Below are positions 1 to 5,295 of a stretch of 6,196 nt of DNA, piece after piece; the stretch's first letter is position 1, and each line of letters starts with the position of its first letter. Source of the stretch: Patescibacteria group bacterium (lineage in GTDB: Bacteria > Patescibacteriota > Minisyncoccia > Phycocordibacterales > UBA2100). Below the pieces are notes generated by a model. That model was not told the origin of the DNA. It was given only the letters and a program-made list of their open reading frames with translations, and ran no database searches. A program made the position numbers and the translations under genes. Location: assembly GCA_015491135.1 (NCBI GenBank), contig WFWK01000072.1:1-6196 (forward strand), given 5' to 3'.

Positions 1-63
1 TGTGAGTACATTGAAAGGACAAACCCGCAAAAAGATATCAAATTTAAAAACAAAAGCAAGAGT

Positions 64-98
64 AAACCGAGCCCTAAGTTTTACTTAGGGCTCGGTTT
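64..98. terminator. Perfect 16-bp hairpin, probable bidirectional terminator
   Basis: Arms 64-79 and 83-98 are exact reverse complements around a TTT loop, with a GC-rich core (CCGAGCCC paired with GGGCTCGG). The hairpin starts 13 nt past the stop codon of the minus-strand gene at 112-465, so it most likely ends that transcript. The tail is only moderately U-rich on either strand: the minus side reads ACTCTTGCTTTTG and the plus side GTTTGTTTG. It could therefore also serve a plus-strand gene entering from the left edge. The stem is seen directly; termination is inferred. Confidence 0.75.
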
Positions 99-111
99 GT
101 TTGGGAACAAG

Positions 112-465
112 CTAGTATCCATAGCAAAACCTTCTTAGGCGCATGTATTGTTTTCGTAATTGCTCAAGCCTTGCTTGAGTGTGCACCTTCTCTTTTATTT
201 CTTGTTTGCAAATGAAATTTTCAATACCATACATCAGCTCTGACATTAAGCTGGCGTTACTGTCACCGCTTTTCTCTCCCATCTTACGCGCCACATCACC
301 AAACAGTCCAAACACCTTACACGGCGTCTCATCAATCGGCTCGCTAAGTTGGCTTTGCAACTGTGCAATTTGATTTTCAAGCCTGCTTAGCTCATAGTAA
401 CACTCATCTGCCAGAGCTGAACTTATAAGCGAAGACGCACAAAACACTCCGATTAGATATTTCAT
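112..465 (-). CDS. Small secreted four-cysteine protein, function unknown (117 aa)
   Basis: I do not recognise this family. Residues 1-19 look like a signal peptide: a Lys at position 2, a hydrophobic stretch (YLIGVFCASSLISS), and an ALA/D signal-peptidase-I type site at 19/20. The Cys at position 9 lies in GVFC, which is a poor lipobox, so a lipoprotein is unlikely. The mature chain has exactly four cysteines (C22, C49, C86, C114), enough for two disulfides. Helical, heptad-like stretches at about 24-41 and 88-112 flank a middle segment (about 50-85) that is richer in Gly and Ser. The start is set by AGGAGG 9 nt upstream and a plausible promoter before it; the hairpin at 64-98 closes the unit. 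It is monocistronic and separate from the nucleotide genes, and it is the only gene here with a strong Shine-Dalgarno site. An extracytoplasmic location is inferred. Confidence 0.8.
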   Translation of the reverse strand: MKYLIGVFCASSLISSALADECYYELSRLENQIAQLQSQLSEPIDETPCKVFGLFGDVARKMGEKSGDSNASLMSELMYGIENFICKQEIKEKVHTQARLEQLRKQYMRLRRFCYGY

Positions 466-474
466 CTTTCCTGC

Positions 475-480
475 CCTCCT
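475..480 (-). promoter_or_regulatory. Strong Shine-Dalgarno site of the secreted-protein gene
   Basis: AGGAGG on the minus strand lies 9 nt before the ATG at 465. It fixes that start, and it stands out because most other genes here have no comparable site. Confidence 0.75.
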
Positions 481-497
481 TTTTGTAGGTTGTCCTT

Positions 498-525
498 AAG
501 ATAAAGTATCAAAAAAATGTGTAAA
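498..525 (-). promoter_or_regulatory. Candidate sigma-70-type promoter of the secreted-protein gene
   Basis: On the minus strand, TTTACA (520-525) and TATCTT (498-503) are separated by 16 bp. Transcription would start near 490, giving a leader of about 25 nt that contains the Shine-Dalgarno site at 475-480. It lies wholly in the 71-bp gap between this gene and the end of argS. It is a sequence match only. Confidence 0.5.
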
Positions 526-541
526 GTAAACTTTTTTTACA
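511..541 (-). terminator. Weak candidate terminator at the end of argS
   Basis: Reading the minus strand through the argS stop, TGTAAA (541-536) can pair with TTTACA (525-520). A run of seven T's follows (517-511). The stem is only 6 AT-rich pairs with a 10-nt loop, so it would be a poor intrinsic terminator. It overlaps the -35 element of the next gene. Read-through into 112-465 remains possible. Confidence 0.3.
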
Positions 542-2183
542 TCCTCTCCGGAGTTGGAATCCCCAAAACTTCAAGTCCTTCTTTTAGCACTGTTGCTGTC
601 GCTTGTACAACCGCGCGTTTTCTCGCTTCTTGCTCATGTCCCAGAACCTTCTCTTTTGCATACCAACTGTTAAAAGAAGCGGACAGATCAAGCAAATATC
701 GTACCAAATAATGTGGCGCAAACTCCAAAGACGCTCTCCTTAGAGCATAAGGAAAGCGAATCAACTCTTTCTCCGGGTCTTGAACATCTTGAATCTTTAC
801 CTCTTCTTTGTTTACCTCACTTTCCGCTTTGGCCAACAAAGACTTGGCTCTTGCATATGTATATTGAAGATATGGCCCTGAATCACCTTCAAACGATAGC
901 GCTTTTTCAAAATCAAATACCATGTTTTTACCCATTGAAACTTTCAAAACTTGAAACTTAATGGCGGCAAGTGCAATTTGCTCTGCCGTTTTTTTGTCCT
1001 TATCTTGCATTTTATCAAGCGCATGCTCTGCAACCTCGGCAAGTACATCTTCGGCCAAAGGCACTCCCCCCTCTCTTGATGAGATCCTACCCGACGGAAG
1101 AGACATTCTGCCATGGTGGAGATATTTTGTTTTCTCTGCTCGCGTACTGTCTATAAGTTCGACCGCTTTCAAAACAAGCTCAAAATGTTGTTTCTGTTCA
1201 ATATCTGTTATTGTGATTGATAAATCCGGATTATATTTATCAAACTTCTCTTTCACAAGACCGAGATCCTTGGCCAGATATGTTCCAAAGCCTGCAGAGT
1301 TTATAAACACACTGTCGTACAAGCCGTATTTTGAACCTCTAAAAATAATCGCGCCATCAGATTTTTCAAAAATATCTCCCAAGTGAGAGAGGACTAATTC
1401 TTTGCCCACCTTCTCGGAGTCAGACTCAAAAAGAAGCACATCAACGGAACTGTTTAGTTTTGCTATGGCGTTTTGGAAATATTCAAGCGAAAGCTTTCTT
1501 CCTCTTTCATACACTTTCCATTGCGGTTTATCTGTTTGTTTGGTGTAGATTATTTTTGTTATCTCATCCACCTCTTTTTTAACCGCTTCGCTCTCTTCAT
1601 ATTTTTTAACTCCTAGGGGGTAGGCTTTCTCAATATCGGATATATCAAATTCATCGGCAACTCCCATTTCAATAAGTCCCCATACCGCTTTTGCTATACC
1701 GGGTGAGACATCAGACGGCCAAGAGATAACAACAACGTCAGCTCCGGCTTTTTTAAGAATTCTTGCAACCGCCTCCCCGTATGCGTTATTAACCAAATGC
1801 CCAATATGAAAAGGTTTAAACAAATTCGGCGAGCTGTGTTCAACCAATATTTTTTTGCCGGCAAACGGCTTTGGCAGATAAGACTCTCCAGAGAAAGCGT
1901 CTAAAAAAGAGTTGAAAAAACTTTTCTCCAAAGTCACGTTTACAAACCCCGCTCCGGCAACTTCCGCCTTGGCAACCTCCGGCTCTTTCTCTATCTCTTC
2001 TGCCAGGATTTTTGCTATATCCTTAGGTGCTTTTTGGAGTTTTTTGGCCAAAGAAAAAGCATGGCTCAGCGCTAAATCTCCAAACTCCGGGTTTTCAACA
2101 AAAGAAACCGAACCCTCATTTGGCCAGTTTAGTTTTTTTAAAACCTGTTCGGTTTTTAAAGACAATATTTGCTGGATATCCAT
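537..2183 (-). CDS. argS: Arginyl-tRNA synthetase (548 aa)
   Basis: Class I aminoacyl-tRNA synthetase that charges tRNA-Arg with arginine in the cytoplasm. The N-terminal ArgRS domain spans about 1-85 (NPEFGDLA, then AGAGFVNV). The catalytic Rossmann domain carries HSSPNLFKPFHIGH, with the HIGH signature at 126-129. The loop equivalent to KMSKS reads SGRISSREGG (364-373); ArgRS enzymes often deviate here. The C-terminal DALR anticodon-binding domain runs from about 433 and ends in the typical GIPTPERM, so the gene is complete. Its length is normal for a compact bacterial ArgRS. It is the last gene of the minus-strand cluster, 29 nt after tmk. No Shine-Dalgarno site precedes the ATG; an extended -10 ends 6 nt upstream instead, so it may have its own leaderless promoter. 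Its tie to nucleotide metabolism appears to be positional only. Confidence 0.96.
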   Translation of the reverse strand: MDIQQILSLKTEQVLKKLNWPNEGSVSFVENPEFGDLALSHAFSLAKKLQKAPKDIAKILAEEIEKEPEVAKAEVAGAGFVNVTLEKSFFNSFLDAFSGESYLPKPFAGKKILVEHSSPNLFKPFHIGHLVNNAYGEAVARILKKAGADVVVISWPSDVSPGIAKAVWGLIEMGVADEFDISDIEKAYPLGVKKYEESEAVKKEVDEITKIIYTKQTDKPQWKVYERGRKLSLEYFQNAIAKLNSSVDVLLFESDSEKVGKELVLSHLGDIFEKSDGAIIFRGSKYGLYDSVFINSAGFGTYLAKDLGLVKEKFDKYNPDLSITITDIEQKQHFELVLKAVELIDSTRAEKTKYLHHGRMSLPSGRISSREGGVPLAEDVLAEVAEHALDKMQDKDKKTAEQIALAAIKFQVLKVSMGKNMVFDFEKALSFEGDSGPYLQYTYARAKSLLAKAESEVNKEEVKIQDVQDPEKELIRFPYALRRASLEFAPHYLVRYLLDLSASFNSWYAKEKVLGHEQEARKRAVVQATATVLKEGLEVLGIPTPERM

Positions 2184-2189
2184 AAAAGT

Positions 2190-2198
2190 AATATAGCA
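2190..2198 (-). promoter_or_regulatory. Extended -10 element immediately upstream of argS
   Basis: The minus strand reads TGC-TATATT-ACTTTT-ATG: a TGn extended -10 whose last base is 6 nt before the argS start codon. No good -35 is visible, since the hexamer 17 bp upstream is CTTTAA and falls on the tmk stop. If active, transcription would begin at or next to the ATG and give a leaderless mRNA. Confidence 0.5.
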
Positions 2199-2212
2199 AA
2201 ATATTAACTAAA

Positions 2213-2890
2213 TTAAAGGAATTTGGAGACAATGTCCCAAACATCTTTATGTATATCTTCTCTGCTTTTTAGCATTCCTGCAGGAGCGCAATCCAGCATG
2301 CGCCAACTGTCTCGCACAGAAGAGAGTTTCTCATATATTTTTCTCGTTTTTTGTTGGTGCTCATGATTTCTCTCGGCAACATCGCGAGCCTTGCCTTCAT
2401 CAAGATACCCTCTTTTGGCTTTTTGCAAAACCAGGGCGTAAGAGATGTCCGCCGGCACAGAAAGATACAAAACCAAATCCGGGCGCGGAATTTGCAACTC
2501 TTCATGCTCAAGTCGCTCCAGAAAATCGGCAAACTCATCTTGCTCTGTCTCGGGCAGTTTTGCCATCTGGTGCGCCAAGTTGCTTGGTGTGAACCTGTCG
2601 CAGATAAGGTGTATCCCTTTTTTGAGTTTTTCTCTCATCTCAGATGCCACAGAGACCCTGTCTAACACATAAGGAAGTGAAGAAACATAAGGGGACATAG
2701 ACATAAAATCTCCATGTTTTCCGGCTAAAAGCTCTCCTATCAACTTGCCTGATAAAGAGTTTTCATAACGCGGAAATGAAAGCATTTCAACTTTCATTTT
2801 GTTTTTTTTCATTTTTTCAAAAAGAAGTTTTGCTTGAGTTGCTTTTCCTGACCCGTCTCCACCTTCTATGACTATAAGTTTTCCTTTCAT
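2213..2890 (-). CDS. tmk: Thymidylate kinase family protein (225 aa)
   Basis: Predicted to phosphorylate dTMP to dTDP with ATP. The P-loop is at 10-18 (GGDGSGKAT). Also visible are FPRY at 39-42, LDR at 76-78, the DR(F/Y) catalytic region CDRFTPSNLAHQ (97-108), and a basic LID-like segment KAKRGYLDEGKARDVAER at about 157-174. Length is normal for dTMP kinases. One oddity is Ala17 directly after the P-loop lysine, where Ser or Thr normally helps hold Mg-nucleotide. The ATG lies 2 nt after the stop of the MazG-like gene. A possible AGGTGA site (2903-2908) sits 12 nt upstream inside that gene, so translational coupling is likely. Given the unusual ThyA homolog, a different deoxynucleoside monophosphate substrate cannot be excluded. 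Confidence 0.9.
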   Translation of the reverse strand: MKGKLIVIEGGDGSGKATQAKLLFEKMKKNKMKVEMLSFPRYENSLSGKLIGELLAGKHGDFMSMSPYVSSLPYVLDRVSVASEMREKLKKGIHLICDRFTPSNLAHQMAKLPETEQDEFADFLERLEHEELQIPRPDLVLYLSVPADISYALVLQKAKRGYLDEGKARDVAERNHEHQQKTRKIYEKLSSVRDSWRMLDCAPAGMLKSREDIHKDVWDIVSKFL

Positions 2891-2892
2891 AA

Positions 2893-3225
2893 TTAACGAT
2901 TATCACCTTCGCTTGCTATCACACCGCGCTTTTGTCTGTCTGCAAGCTTTTCAATGTTTATGCGCGCAACCTCCGAGAAAGGTTTGCCTAAGAATCTGCT
3001 CAATTGCGACAAGTACCAGAGCACATCTCCCATCTCTTTCACAAGCTCTTCTTTTTTGCTCTCTGTTATAACCCCTTTGTCATTTCTCATTATTTTTTTG
3101 ATTTTCTCAACAACTTCACCCGCCTCGCCGGCAATACCCAGGGCCAAATAATAGAGAGTTTCTTTCTCAGCATTGTCAAATGTGGCCGTGCGAGCTGCAA
3201 GTTTTTCATATTCATCAAAATTCAT
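2893..3225 (-). CDS. MazG-like nucleoside triphosphate pyrophosphohydrolase (110 aa)
   Basis: Single-domain all-alpha NTP pyrophosphohydrolase of the MazG superfamily, which cleaves (d)NTPs to the monophosphate plus pyrophosphate. The metal-binding signature is clear: GEAGE (E34, E37) on one helix and KEMGD (E64, D67) on the next. The end has the common pattern NIEKL..R..GVI...GDNR (90-110). Family members include housecleaning enzymes and dCTP or dUTP diphosphatases. In this operon the likely job is supplying dCMP or dUMP to the ThyA-family enzyme; the substrate is inferred from context. The start overlaps the upstream stop in an ATGA, which indicates tight translational coupling, and no separate Shine-Dalgarno site is seen. 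Confidence 0.87.
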   Translation of the reverse strand: MNFDEYEKLAARTATFDNAEKETLYYLALGIAGEAGEVVEKIKKIMRNDKGVITESKKEELVKEMGDVLWYLSQLSRFLGKPFSEVARINIEKLADRQKRGVIASEGDNR

Positions 3226-3851
3226 AAGTCTATTTTAAATTTAGCTTTTAATTTTAAAACTTCTCCTTTGGTTATAAGGGTTAGCTCCTCTGAATCTTCC
3301 GGCTCCGGCATATCAACAACATCTTTAAGGTGGTGCCTGCTTTTGTGCGGTTGCAAGTTTGAACCTAAGGATTCAAAAACTATCTGACAGAAACGCTCAC
3401 CCGGGTAAAGCCTTATAACCTGCCCTGTGTTGTTTCTAACCGGGATTATCAACTGCCCTTGATAGCCTGCATCTATTATGCCGGTTAGATCAACAGACAC
3501 TCCCCTTCTGTTTACGGAAGAGCGCGGATACAAAACCGCCATGACATCTTTTGGCATTTTTATCGTCTCAAGCGAGGCAACCGTTATATGCTCGCCCGGA
3601 AGCAGGTCAAAAAATTGTCCTTCTTCCAACTCAATAACATCAAAATCGCGTTTTTGATTTGAAAAAGCGTCAATTCCGAGTGCTACCCTGCCGGCTTGAG
3701 TGATTTTCCAAGTTTTGTGTATTAAAAAAGTATATCCCAACCGCAGATCAACCGAATGTGTTTGAAGTTGAAATTTATCAATCTCCGGTGCAAACTCCAG
3801 CTCTCCCGATTTTATTTTCTCAACTATTTCTTTTTTGGTTAAAACCGCCAT
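3222..3851 (-). CDS. dCTP deaminase/dUTPase family protein, probably a dUTPase (209 aa)
   Basis: Trimeric dUTPase-fold protein. The N-terminus is of dCTP deaminase type: LTKKEIVEKIKSGELEF at 4-20 and SVDLRLG at 33-39. The core has YPRSSVNRRGV (108-118), GIIDAGYQGQL (124-134) and YPGERFCQIVF (149-159). Asp127 matches the catalytic Asp of dUTPases. The residue ten places later, the general-base Glu of dCTP deaminases (E138 in E. coli, E145 in the M. jannaschii bifunctional enzyme), is Pro137. This segment closely resembles E. coli Dut (IDSDYQGQL). No Gly-rich fifth dUTPase motif is visible; residues 161-209 form a charged tail instead. I therefore favour dUTP to dUMP hydrolysis over deamination, although homology searches would probably label it Dcd. 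It lies 36 nt after the thyA-family gene and overlaps the next gene by 4 nt. Confidence 0.85.
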   Translation of the reverse strand: MAVLTKKEIVEKIKSGELEFAPEIDKFQLQTHSVDLRLGYTFLIHKTWKITQAGRVALGIDAFSNQKRDFDVIELEEGQFFDLLPGEHITVASLETIKMPKDVMAVLYPRSSVNRRGVSVDLTGIIDAGYQGQLIIPVRNNTGQVIRLYPGERFCQIVFESLGSNLQPHKSRHHLKDVVDMPEPEDSEELTLITKGEVLKLKAKFKIDL

Positions 3852-3857
3852 AAAATC

Positions 3858-3886
3858 ATATTAACTTAAATCTTTCACTCAAACAA
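3858..3886 (-). promoter_or_regulatory. Candidate leaderless promoter upstream of the dcd-family gene
   Basis: The minus strand has TTGTTT (3881-3886), a 17-bp spacer, TAATAT (3858-3863), 6 nt, then ATG. The layout is the same as at the thyA-family gene. An overlapping alternative is TTGAGT (3877-3882), 16 bp, TATGAT (3855-3860), but it leaves only 3 nt before the ATG. There is no Shine-Dalgarno site in the 36-nt gap. It could equally be chance in AT-rich DNA inside an operon. Confidence 0.35.
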
Positions 3887-3887
3887 A

Positions 3888-4742
3888 CTACACCGCTATA
3901 CTCTTTGGTGTTATGCTTTCAATTTTCGGTTGTGGATTGTATTTTTCCGATATCACAGAGACTATCTCTTTTACAAGCTCTTTGTCTTTTTTCTCCGCTC
4001 TTTCAAAAGTGTTTTTCGGTAAATCAAAGAAAATCGGCGGATGCTCGTTTTTTCTGCCTATCAATTCTTGAGCTCCTTGGTAGTGGTTGTCGTAGATATG
4101 TGCGTTTGAGATGCTGTGACTGTATACTCCGGGTGCTACTCCAAGTTTTTGCGCCAAAATCATCTGCAAAAGCGCAAAGCCAGCCACATCGGCCGGGAAC
4201 CCTAAGATCATATCGTTACTGCGCACAATGTTGTGCAAATTAAGCCTGCCCCCTATTATGTTTACAACAAAAGTAAAAGGACATGGAACATTTTTCTTTT
4301 TCACTCCCAAAAGCCCGTCACTTGCCGGGTCCCAAGTAACCACCACCCCGTGCCTGGAGCTTGGGTCTTTCTCCAGTAAGCCGATAAGCTCAGCGAGCTG
4401 ATCGCGCCCGAAGTGCTTGCGCCAGCGATAGCCGTAGGCAACGGTTACAACATCTCCGGGGTTTGTGAAAAGATCCCAAATTTTTGTAAAGTTGCGCAGA
4501 AAATCTGCCGGTTTGCGCGCGCCGGAGATAAACCACACCTGCTCGGCTACCCACATTTTGATTGGGATTTTTCTTAAGGTAAGAATGGGGAATCCGTCTT
4601 TTTCCAAATCTATTGAAAAGTGAACACCCGGCAGAGAGGCTGTTTCTTTACCGGTTCTTTTGTTTAATTCGCGCACTCCGTTTTTTAAAATATTTGCCAG
4701 CAAATTTTGATAAATGTCATCAAACCGATTTCCTTCTCTCAT
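3888..4742 (-). CDS. thyA: ThyA-family pyrimidine C5 transferase (thymidylate synthase or dCMP-specific variant), 284 aa
   Basis: Homolog of thymidylate synthase, which methylates dUMP to dTMP using methylene-tetrahydrofolate. Family landmarks are present: R29 (KRTG), E67-QVW, W89, YGYRWR (103-108), DPSSRHG (126-132), the nucleophile Cys154 in VPC, RSND (174-177), and H215-x-Y217. The C-terminus ITPKSIAV fits the family's folate-closing tail. The odd positions are Pro155 after the nucleophile (usually His), His131 in place of the second phosphate-binding Arg, and Asp185 in GFPAD where the family has Asn in GLPFN. In L. casei the equivalent N229D mutant prefers dCMP, and T4 dCMP hydroxymethylase has Asp there. 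The substrate may therefore be dCMP. I use ATG 4742 because a -10 hexamer ends 6 nt before it and homology begins soon after; TTG 4760 would add six residues. It is first in its operon, divergent from folA. Confidence 0.88.
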   Translation of the reverse strand: MREGNRFDDIYQNLLANILKNGVRELNKRTGKETASLPGVHFSIDLEKDGFPILTLRKIPIKMWVAEQVWFISGARKPADFLRNFTKIWDLFTNPGDVVTVAYGYRWRKHFGRDQLAELIGLLEKDPSSRHGVVVTWDPASDGLLGVKKKNVPCPFTFVVNIIGGRLNLHNIVRSNDMILGFPADVAGFALLQMILAQKLGVAPGVYSHSISNAHIYDNHYQGAQELIGRKNEHPPIFFDLPKNTFERAEKKDKELVKEIVSVISEKYNPQPKIESITPKSIAV

Positions 4743-4748
4743 GTTTGA

Positions 4749-4777
4749 ATTATTACACAAATCACTCTTAAAAACAA
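4749..4777 (-). promoter_or_regulatory. Extended -10 promoter of the thyA-family operon, leaderless layout
   Basis: The minus strand has TTGTTT (4772-4777), a 17-bp spacer ending in TGT, then AATAAT (4749-4754), TCAAAC and the ATG at 4742. TGn plus five of six -10 matches make this a good promoter. Its start point would fall at or beside the ATG. There is no Shine-Dalgarno site. The -35 lies within 3-11 bp of the divergent folA -10, so the two promoters may compete. Confidence 0.6.
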
Positions 4778-4779
4778 AA

Positions 4780-4788
4780 TGCTATAAT
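4780..4788 (+). promoter_or_regulatory. Consensus extended -10 promoter of folA, leaderless layout
   Basis: TGC-TATAAT is a perfect extended -10, and its last base is 6 nt before the folA ATG at 4795 (TCCAAT between them). No convincing -35 is visible at 16-18 bp, as often with extended -10 promoters. Transcription should begin at or next to the A of the ATG, giving a leaderless message. Confidence 0.7.
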
Positions 4789-4794
4789 TCCAAT

Positions 4795-5286
4795 ATGGAG
4801 AAAATAGCGATAGCGGCAATCGGAAAAAACAAAGAACTCGGAAGAGAAAACTCCCTTCTGTGGCAAATTCCTTCTGACTTGAAAAGGTTTAAAAAAATAA
4901 CCCTGGGGCACCCGATAATAATGGGTTATAAAACCTTTGAATCTATCGGAAGGGCTCTACCCGATCGGACAAACATAGTTTTAACTCGCGTTAAGCCTCA
5001 AGAGGAGATGGAATCTGTAATCTTTGCAAACTCACCTCAAGAAGCGCTTTCTTTGGCCGAGAAGGCAGACGGTTCTAAGCAAGTTTTCATTATAGGTGGA
5101 GGGCAAATATACAAGCTGTTTCTCCCGCTTACAGATAAACTGTTTTTGACAGAAATTGACGCCGAAGCGGAAGCTGATGTGTTTTTCCCCGAATTTGAAA
5201 ATGAGTTTAAAAAAACCAAAGAAGGTAAGTGGCAAGAAGAAAACGGGATTCGCTTTAGATTTTGTACATGGGAGAAAAAAGTGTAG
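4795..5286 (+). CDS. folA: Dihydrofolate reductase (163 aa)
   Basis: Reduces dihydrofolate to tetrahydrofolate with NADPH, recycling the folate that a thymidylate synthase oxidises. The match runs from the first residues: IAIAAIGKNKELG (4-16), LLWQIPSDLKRFKK (21-34) with catalytic Asp28, IIMGYKTFESIGRALPDR (41-58) with the glutamate-binding Arg58, and IIGGGQIYKLFLP (99-111). The length is standard. The position of E. coli Arg44, which contacts the NADPH 2'-phosphate, is Tyr45 here; Arg65 may compensate. The frame stays open upstream to ATG 4714, but that would add 27 residues reading across the thyA-family start and both promoters. ATG 4795, just after the extended -10, is the right start. 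The deaminase gene follows 9 nt later, so the two are probably cotranscribed. Confidence 0.95.
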   Translation: MEKIAIAAIGKNKELGRENSLLWQIPSDLKRFKKITLGHPIIMGYKTFESIGRALPDRTNIVLTRVKPQEEMESVIFANSPQEALSLAEKADGSKQVFIIGGGQIYKLFLPLTDKLFLTEIDAEAEADVFFPEFENEFKKTKEGKWQEENGIRFRFCTWEKKV

Positions 5287-5289
5287 AAT
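5262..5289 (+). promoter_or_regulatory. -10-like hexamer 6 nt before the deaminase gene
   Basis: TAGAAT (5284-5289) ends 6 nt before ATG 5296, matching the spacing at folA and the thyA-family gene. TTGTAC (5262-5267) lies 16 bp upstream as a possible -35. The hexamer includes the folA stop codon TAG, so it may be constrained by coding rather than be a real promoter. There is no Shine-Dalgarno site in the 9-nt gap. Confidence 0.35.
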
Positions 5290-5295
5290 TGAAAA

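Noticed and set aside
1..88. Possible C-terminal tail of a plus-strand gene entering from the left edge
   Set aside because: Frame 1 is open to 136 and frame 2 to 88, but both run into the hairpin and give low-complexity Lys-rich sequence; neither can be supported.
1074..1103. Missing KMSKS in ArgRS as a sign of an inactive enzyme
   Set aside because: Arginyl-tRNA synthetases commonly lack a canonical KMSKS; the loop SGRISSREGG is recognisable and all domains are intact.
961..1386. 141-residue open frame on the plus strand inside argS
   Set aside because: Ser/Cys/Phe-rich antisense shadow of a strongly conserved gene; no family motif and no start signals.
2351..2665. Open frames on the plus strand opposite tmk, and similar ones opposite mazG and dcd (3004-3387)
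   Set aside because: Antisense shadows of well-supported genes with unlikely amino-acid composition.
3222..3224. Reassigned UGA codon, as in some CPR lineages
   Set aside because: TGA is the natural end of the dcd-family gene at a classic ATGA overlap, and no gene here has an internal TGA.
4743..4760. TTG start at 4760 for the thyA-family gene
   Set aside because: The six added residues lie over the -10 hexamer of its likely promoter. ATG 4742 is a better codon and fits the recurring 6-nt spacing.
4714..4794. Upstream in-frame extension of folA to ATG 4714
   Set aside because: It would add 27 residues with no DHFR similarity, overlap the thyA-family start and swallow the perfect extended -10 at 4780-4788.
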